A stretch of 64,000 bases of DNA from positions 1 to 64,000 of the forward strand of contig JADZEK010000031.1 in NCBI GenBank assembly GCA_020850595.1, read 5' to 3'. Source of the stretch: Anaerolineales bacterium. GTDB taxonomy: Bacteria; Chloroflexota; Anaerolineae; Anaerolineales; UBA6663. The notes beneath the pieces are model-generated. The model had not been told where the DNA came from and did no database searches. It worked only from the letters and a program-made list of their open reading frames with translations. Shown one piece after another: positions 56,420-64,000 of this stretch. How positions within the stretch are numbered: position 1 is the first letter of the stretch; each line of letters opens with the position of its first letter. The translations under genes were made by a program, and so were the position numbers.

Positions 56420-58225
56420 TTAAGGGAACAGCGCTTCCAGCCGGTCCACCATGCCCGCCAGGACCCGGAAGGCTGCCTCCACCGCGTCGGGCTGGGTCAT
56501 GTCCACGCCCGCGAGCTTGAGCGCTTCCAGCGGGTAGACGGAGCTGCCCGCGCTGAGGAACTTGAGATAGTCTTCGGCGGCGTTGGGCACGCCCGCCAAA
56601 ATGCGCCCGGCCAGAGCGTGCGCGCCGGAGATGCCGGTGGCGTATTGGTAGACGTAGTAGTCGGCGTACAGGTGGCCGAAGGTCGCCCAGGTGATGCCGA
56701 CCCGGTCGCGGTCCACGTGCACGGCGTCGCCGTAGCCTTCGGCGAACAGATCGGCCATGAGGCTGTTGAGGTCGGCGGCGGTCAGGCCCTGGCCCTGTTC
56801 GACGCGCTGGTGGGTCTCCAACTCAAAGCGCGCCAGGGTGGGCATGATGAAAAAGTAGCGGTGGAAGTTCGCCAGGGCCTCTTCGAGCAGCGCGACCTGA
56901 AAGTCGCGGTCGGGGTGGTGGGCGAGCAGGTGCGCGCGCACCATGGCCTGGTGGAAGTTGGAGGCCACTTCGGCCACGAACAGCGAGTAGTCGCTATAGA
57001 GGAACGGCTGGTGCTGCCAGGTGAGGTAGGAGTGCATGGAGTGGCCCAGCTCGTGGGCCAAGACGGACAGCCCGAGCAGGTCGTCGCTGTAGCTGGTGAG
57101 GATGAACGGGTGCGTGCCGGGCACGCCGGCGGAGAACGCGCCCTCGGTCTTGCCCAGGTTGGGATAAATATCCACCCAGCGGTCGTGCAGGCAGCCGCGC
57201 CGCAGCACGTCGGTGTAGGCTTTACCCAGCGGGGCGAGGCCGGCGCTGATCCAGTCCACGGCCTGGAGGTAGGGGACTACGGGCCGCGTGGCGCTGAGCG
57301 GCGCCCAGAGGTCGTAGGGGTTCAGCGTTTCGACGCCCAGCGCGCGGCGGCGCACGGCCCAATAGCGATGCCAGGTGGGCACGTTCTGGCGGAAGGTCGC
57401 GATCAGATTGTGGAAGACGGCTTCGGGCACGTTGTTCTCGAACAGCGACCCGGCGAGCGTACTGGTGTAGCCGCGCGCGCGCGTCAGGTAGACGTTCTGC
57501 TTGATGGAGGTGATGAGGTTGCTGGCGAGGGTGTTCTTGTAGGTCAGGTGGGCGTCCATGTAGCTCTCCCACCCGGTGCGGCGCGCCTCGCGGTCGGGGT
57601 TGGCGCGCAGCTTGTCCCAGGCGGCCTGGCTCATGGCGATCTGGGCGCCTGCGCTGTCTTGGGCCGGGCGGAACTGCAAATCGGCGCTGGTGAGGAAGTT
57701 GGCGGTGGCGCGGGTGCTGCCGAACGGGTCGGCCAACATGCCCAGCAACTGCTCCACCTCGGCCGAGCGCACGTGCTGCTGGCGGCGGAAGAGGTTGTCC
57801 AGGTATGGCCCGAGCAGGGTGAGCCGCGGCTCTTGCGCCAGCCAGCCGTTCAGCGTGTCGCGGCCGATGGCGAGCAATTCGGGGTCGAGGAAGCCCAGCG
57901 CGCCGAGCAGGCGGCCGTACAGCCCCTGGGCCATGCCGAAGTGGCGGACGCCGGCCTGGTCGGTAGTGTCTACGTTGTGCTCCATGAGCGCGTAGGCAAA
58001 GACCTTGAGCACGCGGCGCATGACGGCCTCGAGGGTATCGAGCGCGGCGGCAAGCTGGGCCGGCCCTTCGGCCAGATGCCCGGCGTGCGCCGCGACCGTG
58101 GCGATGGCGGCGGGCAGGGCTTGCGCTTCGGCCTCCCAATCGGCGGGAGTGGCGAAGACGCTCTCGGCGTTCCAGGTGTGCGCGTGGGCGATGGCGCTGC
58201 GGGGTTGAACGGCGGCTTCAGTCAC
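56420..58225 (-). CDS. pepF: oligoendopeptidase F (M3 family)
   Basis: VLAHELGHSMHSYLTWQHQPFLYSDYSLFVAEVASNFHQAM. Start GTG at about 58225 (ORF reaches 58255). Confidence 0.93.
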   Translation of the reverse strand: MTEAAVQPRSAIAHAHTWNAESVFATPADWEAEAQALPAAIATVAAHAGHLAEGPAQLAAALDTLEAVMRRVLKVFAYALMEHNVDTTDQAGVRHFGMAQGLYGRLLGALGFLDPELLAIGRDTLNGWLAQEPRLTLLGPYLDNLFRRQQHVRSAEVEQLLGMLADPFGSTRATANFLTSADLQFRPAQDSAGAQIAMSQAAWDKLRANPDREARRTGWESYMDAHLTYKNTLASNLITSIKQNVYLTRARGYTSTLAGSLFENNVPEAVFHNLIATFRQNVPTWHRYWAVRRRALGVETLNPYDLWAPLSATRPVVPYLQAVDWISAGLAPLGKAYTDVLRRGCLHDRWVDIYPNLGKTEGAFSAGVPGTHPFILTSYSDDLLGLSVLAHELGHSMHSYLTWQHQPFLYSDYSLFVAEVASNFHQAMVRAHLLAHHPDRDFQVALLEEALANFHRYFFIMPTLARFELETHQRVEQGQGLTAADLNSLMADLFAEGYGDAVHVDRDRVGITWATFGHLYADYYVYQYATGISGAHALAGRILAGVPNAAEDYLKFLSAGSSVYPLEALKLAGVDMTQPDAVEAAFRVLAGMVDRLEALFP

Positions 58226-58299
58226 GGCTGGCTCCTCGAAGGCTGCGCGACGCAAGGTATCGGCCCTAATTATAGCGGGAGCGCCGCGGCCGGCAGGTG

Positions 58300-58440
58300 C
58301 GGAGACGGCCTACGGCAATCAGGAACAGGTACGCTCTAATCCGCCGGCGGCCGTTGGCGGGGCGAGGGGCGGTGGCGCGCTAAGAAGCCCTGGATCGGTC
58401 GGCAGTGATGGGAGGACGCCCGAGGTCAGCACGATGGTTG
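58300..58440 (+). repeat. CTAAT-type dispersed intergenic repeat, copy C
   Basis: ggagacggcctacggcaatcaggaacaggtacGCTCTAATCCGCCGGCGGCCG... related to 41061..41171 and 30874..31000. Confidence 0.6.
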
Positions 58441-58458
58441 GGCGCGGTTTGGAGCGGC

Positions 58459-59853
58459 TTAGCGCGTCTCGAAACTCACCTCGGGGTAGCCCGGCAGGTC
58501 TACGGCGCCCTGCCCCTTCAGGTAAGAGTCAAAGAAGGCGACGAGGTAGTTCGTGGTGATCGGCAGGACGCGCTCGGCGCTGAGCGGGCCTTTGAACCCT
58601 AGCGCCGGGGCCAGCGGCGTGAGCAGCGGCAAGAGGGTGAAGTCGAAGTGGCGCGTTCCGGCGAGGACGAGGCGATAGTTGTCGCCCGTACCGGCCGCTT
58701 GCAGGGTGTCGAGGCGCGCCGTGTTCTCGGGGGTTGACCAGTCGGCGCTCATCATCGCCAGGAAGGGCTGGGACAACCCGGCGGCGATCACGTCGGCGGG
58801 CACGGGACCAACCCAGGGGTCTTGCCCAAAGGCGGCGGCGCAGCGCTCGTCGGCAGCGCAGAACACCACCGTGGCGCCGCCGCCGGTGGAGTGGCCGTAG
58901 ACGCCCACGCGGCTGAGGTCGAGCCGGCCGGCCAGCGGGCTGGCGATCTCGCCGCTGTTCACGCGCGCCAACTGGTCGAGCGCAAAGGCCAGGTCGGCGG
59001 CGTAGGTGGCTTCTAGCTGTTGGGTGGCGCGCTGATACTCGGCATCGCCGACGACGGCGCGGCTGGGCAGCGCGGCCGGGTTGTTCAGCGCCACCTGCCC
59101 GTCGGCGAACACCGTCACCATTGAGCCGTAGGTGTGATCCACGGCCACCGCAATGTAGCCCTGGCTCGCCAGCGCTTCACTTTGGTTGAGGTTGATGGTG
59201 CGGAAGCCGTTCCAGCCGTGCGAGTAGATGACGACCGGGTACGGCGCGCCGCCGGCCTCGGCGGGGGCATCGGCGTAGCTGTGCGTCTGCACCAGCGCCA
59301 CGTGGTCGAGGAAGAAGCTCGGCAGGTTGAGGAAGCGGGCGATGATCGGCCCGGCCACGTCTAGCCGGCTCATCCACGGCGCGGGTTTGGCGCCAGTGGC
59401 GGGCGCGGCGGGGTACCAGATCTGCGTCATGATGGTGCGCTGGTCATCGGGCGCGGCGGTGTAGGCTTCCAGCCGGGCCGGGTCGGTCCATTGGAACGAC
59501 AGCGTGCCAATGTGGTGCGGCCCGCCGGGCGGGGGCAGCACGGGCACCGGGAAGAGCACCGGCGGAGCGCCGAAGGCCAGCAGCGCGACCAGCCCCACGG
59601 CGCGCAGCGCCAGCGCCCGCCCCTTGACGCGCGTAGTTGGCGTCGTGCGGGTGATAAGCTGCACCGCGCAGCCGGCGGCGAGCACGGCTACCAGGGCGTA
59701 CAGCGGCACCATCTGCCAACGGTAGCCTTCCAAAATGAGGTGCGCCACGCCGGCCACGGCCGCCAGGATGGGAATCCACGGCCGCCAGAACAGGTTCGGC
59801 GCGACCAGGTAGCAGGCCATCAGCACGACGATGAGGTACTCAATGGGCCGCAT
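58459..59853 (-). CDS. alpha/beta hydrolase (PAF-acetylhydrolase/dienelactone hydrolase-like)
   Basis: YPVVIYSHGWNGFRTINLNQSEALASQGYIAVAVDHTYGS, VGVYGHSTGGGATVVFC; N-terminal TM helices. Confidence 0.88.
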   Translation of the reverse strand: MRPIEYLIVVLMACYLVAPNLFWRPWIPILAAVAGVAHLILEGYRWQMVPLYALVAVLAAGCAVQLITRTTPTTRVKGRALALRAVGLVALLAFGAPPVLFPVPVLPPPGGPHHIGTLSFQWTDPARLEAYTAAPDDQRTIMTQIWYPAAPATGAKPAPWMSRLDVAGPIIARFLNLPSFFLDHVALVQTHSYADAPAEAGGAPYPVVIYSHGWNGFRTINLNQSEALASQGYIAVAVDHTYGSMVTVFADGQVALNNPAALPSRAVVGDAEYQRATQQLEATYAADLAFALDQLARVNSGEIASPLAGRLDLSRVGVYGHSTGGGATVVFCAADERCAAAFGQDPWVGPVPADVIAAGLSQPFLAMMSADWSTPENTARLDTLQAAGTGDNYRLVLAGTRHFDFTLLPLLTPLAPALGFKGPLSAERVLPITTNYLVAFFDSYLKGQGAVDLPGYPEVSFETR

Positions 59854-59928
59854 GGAGTCTCTCCACTGCCATCTTCACGCCGTTCCTCCAATAAGAAGCA
59901 GCGACACCGGCCCCACCAACGGTGTGGG

Positions 59929-60915
59929 TCACAAATCAGCCCTCCGCCGGCGCCCGCCGCTCACCCGCCACCAGACGCCGACGGGATAGCCGGCCAGCTT
60001 CGCCACATCGCCCACCAAACGGATGAGCGGCAGGTAGGCCAGGGCCAGCAGACGCGCGGGCCAGCTCAGCCCGGCCAGGCGCGGCCACAGGCGGCGCAAC
60101 GGTAGGCGCAGGTAGGCCAGCCCGGCCAGCAGGCCGACGAGCCATAGCCACGGGCTGACGGTCAGCGCGGCGTAGACCAGCAGGGGCGCGACCACCAGGT
60201 AGGTGAAGTAGCGGACCGCGTGCTGCCGGGGGAACAGGTTGGCCTTGCCGTCGCCGCGCGCGTATTGGTAATACTGCCGGGCCAGCGCCCGCAGGCTGCC
60301 GCGGGGCCGGAACAGCACGCGGGCCTCCGGCACGAACGCAAAACGGCCGAACTGCGCGCGCAGGGTCAAATCAAAGAGCACATCTTCCGAGAAGTCGAGC
60401 CACTCTGGATAGCCGCCGACGGCCGCCCAGGCCGCCTTGCGGAAGGCCACGCTGCGACTGCTGGGCAGGAAGGTGGCCGGGTTCACGTCGCGCAGGTCAG
60501 GCAGCACCGTGGCGCCCATGGCCGTCTCCAGCACCGTGTGCGGGTCGGCCTCGAAGAAACCGGCGACAACGTTGACGCCCGGGTCGGCGAAGGGGGCGGT
60601 CAGGCGGGCCAGCCAGTCGGGCGGGAGGCGCACGCCCGCGTCGGAGGCGGCGATGACGTCGGCGGTGGCGGCGGCGATGGCGCGGTTGCGGCCCTGGGCG
60701 ATGTTGGCGCCCGGCGCGGCCACCACGCGCAGCGCCAGCCCCTGCGCGGCGAACTGCCGGGCGTAGGCGGCCAGCACGGCGGGCGTGGCGTCGCGGCTGC
60801 CGCCCTCGGCCACCACAACTTCGTCTGGCGGGCGCGTTTGGGCGGCCAGGCTCGCGAGCAGGCGCGGCAGGGACTCGGCCTCGTTCAACACGGTGAGGAT
60901 GACGGCAACGGACAT
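59929..60915 (-). CDS. glycosyltransferase family 2
   Basis: MSVAVILTVLNEAESLPRLLASLAAQTRPPDEVVVAEGGSRDATPAVL, AASDAGVRLPPDWLARL. Confidence 0.92.
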   Translation of the reverse strand: MSVAVILTVLNEAESLPRLLASLAAQTRPPDEVVVAEGGSRDATPAVLAAYARQFAAQGLALRVVAAPGANIAQGRNRAIAAATADVIAASDAGVRLPPDWLARLTAPFADPGVNVVAGFFEADPHTVLETAMGATVLPDLRDVNPATFLPSSRSVAFRKAAWAAVGGYPEWLDFSEDVLFDLTLRAQFGRFAFVPEARVLFRPRGSLRALARQYYQYARGDGKANLFPRQHAVRYFTYLVVAPLLVYAALTVSPWLWLVGLLAGLAYLRLPLRRLWPRLAGLSWPARLLALAYLPLIRLVGDVAKLAGYPVGVWWRVSGGRRRRADL

Positions 60916-61193
60916 GACGCGCGGATTATGCCATAGAGCGCCCAAAGGCAGGGGACTCAGGGGAGGTTGTGGCCCGGCGTGGTAATCCGTCTGGGCCTGA
61001 ATCATTTGTTCTAATTCTTGTTCTATTTTCCGTCTCCTGGACCCATCATGCCGTCTTGCACACCTGGGCCTGGTGCTCAGGCGGCTGGCCGCGACGCCCG
61101 ATATCCCACCAATTGCCGATAATATGGCCTGATTGCGCGTCAATTGTGGATAGAACACAAATGCTAATCAATTGCCTTCTCGAAAGAAAGTGC

Positions 61194-61222
61194 TTGACAT
61201 ACTAGAACATGTGTACTATGAT
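61194..61222 (+). promoter_or_regulatory. strong sigma70-like promoter with LexA-like palindrome in the spacer
   Basis: TTGACA-N17-TATGAT. Spacer contains TAGAACATGTGTACTA (61203..61218). Confidence 0.7.
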
Positions 61223-61297
61223 CTTGTTTGCCGCTCCCCTGGGAGGTGGTAGTTCCGCAAATGGCGTGGATACGCGCGCACAGCTCGGAGGTTATGA

Positions 61298-62260
61298 ATG
61301 CATAACGGACGAACGGCCCAGCAGTATTCCTCCCCCTCCTTGATGGGCGGCCTGGAGGATAACCGAATGAAACGCGGTCTCTTCTTCGGGGGCATCATCA
61401 TCGCGGCCATGCTCGCCTTCGAGCTGTTTAACTACACCACCACCGACTACGCTCTCACCAACCTGCTGGGTGACCTGCGCTTTGCCGGCCTGCGCTGGGC
61501 GACGATCCTGGCCGTGGCCTTTTGCGGCATGGACTTCGCCGGAATCGCGCGACTGTTCACGCCGGAGAAGGCGCGCAGCGAGCGCACCGAGACGTGGTAC
61601 CTGCTGGCGGCCTGGTTCCTGGCGGCCACCATGAACGCCATGCTCACCTGGTGGGGCGTGTCGCTGGCCTTGCTGACCCATGCAGGGCTGGGCAACGAGA
61701 TCCTCAGCCGCGAGACGCTGCTGTCGGTCGTGCCGGTCTTCGTCGCCATCCTGGTCTGGCTGATCCGCATTCTGCTGATCGGCCTGCTCTCCATGGCCGG
61801 CGAGCGCCTGTTCAACTTCGTGGAGCAGAGCCTGCGTGAGGGAGAAGCCCCGCGCACCGCGGCCCAGCCCGCGCGCTCGGCTAACCCGGCCCCGGCGCGC
61901 CTGCCGACCGCGGAGTGGGCCGGCAGCGGCCACAGCCAGAGCCACCGCCAGCAGCCCGTCACGCCGCCGGTGATGAAGAGCAACGCCGGCAGCGCCCGCA
62001 TCATCGGCAGCGCCGACGACAGCCCGCGCCCCGCCACGGTGGCCGAGCGGCACGGCTACGGCCGCCTGGCCCAGACCCAAACACAGCCGGCCCGGCCCGC
62101 GGCCGGCAGCCCGGTGCGCCCGGCGCCGAAACCCTCGGCCGCGCCGTCGCTCTCGAACGCCAACGCCAACGGCGTCCGGCCTATCCCGACGCGGGTGCCG
62201 GTGGCGGGCGGGAACGGCAACGGCCTGCACCGCACCAGCGACTACGACTTCGACGACTGA
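61298..62260 (+). CDS. hypothetical multi-TM membrane protein
   Basis: 320 aa; MKRGLFFGGIIIAAMLAFELFNY and 3-4 further TM segments, low-complexity cytoplasmic tail. Promoter and ggagg upstream. Confidence 0.8.
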   Translation: MHNGRTAQQYSSPSLMGGLEDNRMKRGLFFGGIIIAAMLAFELFNYTTTDYALTNLLGDLRFAGLRWATILAVAFCGMDFAGIARLFTPEKARSERTETWYLLAAWFLAATMNAMLTWWGVSLALLTHAGLGNEILSRETLLSVVPVFVAILVWLIRILLIGLLSMAGERLFNFVEQSLREGEAPRTAAQPARSANPAPARLPTAEWAGSGHSQSHRQQPVTPPVMKSNAGSARIIGSADDSPRPATVAERHGYGRLAQTQTQPARPAAGSPVRPAPKPSAAPSLSNANANGVRPIPTRVPVAGGNGNGLHRTSDYDFDD

Positions 62261-62297
62261 GGCGCTACGCCCGGCTAGCCGGGCCGCACGACACACG

Positions 62298-62353
62298 GTC
62301 AGGGCGCTCCGGGCGCTCCTCCCTCCTGGCGCTTCCGCCGGGGCGCCCTGACC
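62298..62353. promoter_or_regulatory. long-range inverted repeat ggtcagggcgc...gcgccctgacc
   Basis: 11-bp perfect arms in the gap between ORF 61298..62260 and 62480..63187. Confidence 0.45.
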
Positions 62354-62479
62354 AACCGACAAGCAGCACGAGCGACCGGCACAACTCACCGACGAGCACT
62401 CCCGGCGGCCCCACGGCGGGGCCGGCCAGGACTGATCTTGCCCAACAACCAGTAACGGTAGAACACCCGAGGCCAACCC

Positions 62480-63187
62480 ATGACTCAGCGCATTGTCATC
62501 CACCTACTCCCCATCGAAATTTTCCTGCTGTGCCTGGGCGCGGGCTGGCTGGCCGTCATGGGGGTACGCGGCCTGGACTTGAGCGCCGGCGCGTACCTGC
62601 CCGCGGCCCAGCTCGCGCAGGCCGCCGCCGGGGCGCTCGCCCGGCCCGGCGCAGCGGGCAGTGCGCCCAGCGCTCCGGCCTTGTCGCCAGTCTTCACGCC
62701 GGAGGTGCAGCATTGGGCGCCGCAGATCGAGGCCTGGGCCGCGCTCTTCCAGCTCGACCCGAACCTGATCGCCACGGTCATGCAGATTGAGTCGTGCGGC
62801 GCGCCGGGCGTGGTGTCTGGCTCGGGGGCGCAGGGCCTGTTCCAGGTCATGCCGTTCCACTTCACAGCGGGCGAGGACATGCAAGACCCCGACACCAATG
62901 CCGCGCGCGGCCTGGCCTACCTGGCGCTCGGCCTGCAACGCTCGGCGGGCAACGTGGGGCTGGCGCTGGCGGGCTACAACGGCGGGCACAGCCAGATTGG
63001 GAAGGACAGCTCGCTGTGGCCCGACCAGACCCAGCGCTATTGGTACTGGGGCACCGGCATCTACGCCGAGGCTTCCAGCGGGGCGGCCGACTCCACCCGG
63101 CTACAGGAGTGGTTGAGCGCGGGGGGCGCGAGTCTGTGCCGCACCGCCGCCGCGCAGGTGGGCCTGGCGCCGGCCGCCGCGCAGTAG
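62480..63187 (+). CDS. lytic transglycosylase (SLT domain)
   Basis: FQLDPNLIATVMQIESCGAPGVVSGSGAQGLFQVMPFHFTAGEDMQDPDTNAARGLAYLALGL, LALAGYNGGHSQIGK. Confidence 0.93.
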   Translation: MTQRIVIHLLPIEIFLLCLGAGWLAVMGVRGLDLSAGAYLPAAQLAQAAAGALARPGAAGSAPSAPALSPVFTPEVQHWAPQIEAWAALFQLDPNLIATVMQIESCGAPGVVSGSGAQGLFQVMPFHFTAGEDMQDPDTNAARGLAYLALGLQRSAGNVGLALAGYNGGHSQIGKDSSLWPDQTQRYWYWGTGIYAEASSGAADSTRLQEWLSAGGASLCRTAAAQVGLAPAAAQ

Positions 63188-63203
63188 ACTCGGCAGAACA
63201 CAC

Positions 63204-63240
63204 ACGGCCGGTCGTCCCGCGTGGACGACCGGCCGTTTTG
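63204..63240. terminator. rho-independent terminator acggccggtcgtcc-cgcgt-ggacgaccggccgtttt
   Basis: 14-bp perfect stem followed by a T tract. Confidence 0.9.
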
Positions 63241-63267
63241 TTGCCGCCGCGACGCGCCGCCGCCGCG

Positions 63268-64000
63268 CTAGCCGCTGGGCGTCGCCGCCGCGGGAGCGCC
63301 TACCAGGTCTTCCAGCAGCCGCATCGGCAGCGCCGCCAGCCCGACGATGCCGGGGCCGGTGTGCACGCCCAACACCGGCGAGATGCGCGCCGTCTCGAGC
63401 CGCGCCACGTTCAGCCGCTGACCGGCCTCGCGCGCCAAAGCTTCCGCCTTCTCGGCGAAGCGCCCGTGCAGCACCGTCACCCAGAGCGGGGTCTGGGCGT
63501 ATACGGCCTGCAAGTGGTCCACCATGGAGGCAATGGCGCGGGCAATCGTCCGCGCGCGCCCGAGCGTGCTGTACTTGCCGTCGGTGTGATCCACGGTGAT
63601 GACGGGCTTAAGGTTCAGCAGCGCCCCGGCCAGGGCCTGCACGCGCCCAATGCGTCCGCCGCGCGCCAGGTATTCGAGGGTGTCCAGGGTGTAGACGACC
63701 TCGCCGTGGGCCTGAATTTCGCGCAGCCGTGCTTCCAGGCGCGCCCAGGCCCAGCCGGCCCGCGCGGCCCAGGCCGCGGCCAGCACCTGAAAGCGCTGCC
63801 CGCCCGAAAGGGTCAGGGTGTCCCAGACCGTCACCTGGGCGGCGGCGGCCTGCGCCTGGCCCAGCCGCGCCGAGTTGACCGTGCCGCTCAGCCCGCTGGA
63901 GATGTGCAGCGACAAGATTTGGGGGTCGGCCGCGGCCAGGTTCTGATAGATGGCGGCGAAGTCGCCGGGGGCGGGCTGGGCTGTGGTGGGCACCGCCGGG
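63268..64000 (-). CDS. DegV family protein (5' end beyond window)
   Basis: QILSLHISSGLSGTVNSARLGQ, VVYTLDTLEYLARGGRIGRVQALAGALLNLKPVITV. The N-terminal start lies outside the window. Confidence 0.93.
   Translation of the reverse strand, partial: PAVPTTAQPAPGDFAAIYQNLAAADPQILSLHISSGLSGTVNSARLGQAQAAAAQVTVWDTLTLSGGQRFQVLAAAWAARAGWAWARLEARLREIQAHGEVVYTLDTLEYLARGGRIGRVQALAGALLNLKPVITVDHTDGKYSTLGRARTIARAIASMVDHLQAVYAQTPLWVTVLHGRFAEKAEALAREAGQRLNVARLETARISPVLGVHTGPGIVGLAALPMRLLEDLVGAPAAATPSG

Noticed and set aside
56618-58339. 573-aa + strand ORF
   Set aside because: Antisense shadow of pepF.

Overview
This is a high-GC bacterial chromosome segment with dense gene packing. It looks Chloroflexota-like (inferred from gene content and lipoprotein style, not proven). 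It starts in an accessory corner: an IS701-like transposase with imperfect terminal inverted repeats, a lower-GC hypothetical membrane protein, and two translationally coupled tyrosine recombinases. The rest is mostly ordinary chromosome: DUF92, a tandem pair of paralogous 356-aa membrane proteins, SDR/epimerases, CoA-ester enzymes (thiolase, HADs, three crotonases), glycosyltransferases, peptidases (M20, M23, PepF), GH31, Ung, DinB and DUF1801 proteins, and LysM/YkuD. A nuclease/ATPase neighbourhood at 8.9-18.1 kb holds SbcC/SbcD (Rad50/Mre11-like), HerA-like ATPase, a HAS-barrel-like small protein, a GxxExxY protein and NurA. The lead candidate for something undescribed is a dispersed intergenic repeat, GGATTTTTGCCACGAATnnnCACGAATnnnnCGAATGG. 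It has six copies here, with CGAAT cores at about 10-11 bp steps. Two inverted copies bracket the GxxExxY (putative PD-(D/E)XK) gene, and one runs into its start codon. This suggests a REP/RAYT-like nuclease-repeat cassette. Other leads are a second dispersed repeat family with a perfect 76-bp tandem duplication, an in-frame amber stop in a NUDIX gene, a NYN plus cold-shock-like fusion, and a strong promoter with a LexA-like palindrome upstream of a membrane-protein/transglycosylase pair. No rRNA, tRNA or CRISPR array was recognised. All family calls come from reading motifs; no database search was run.
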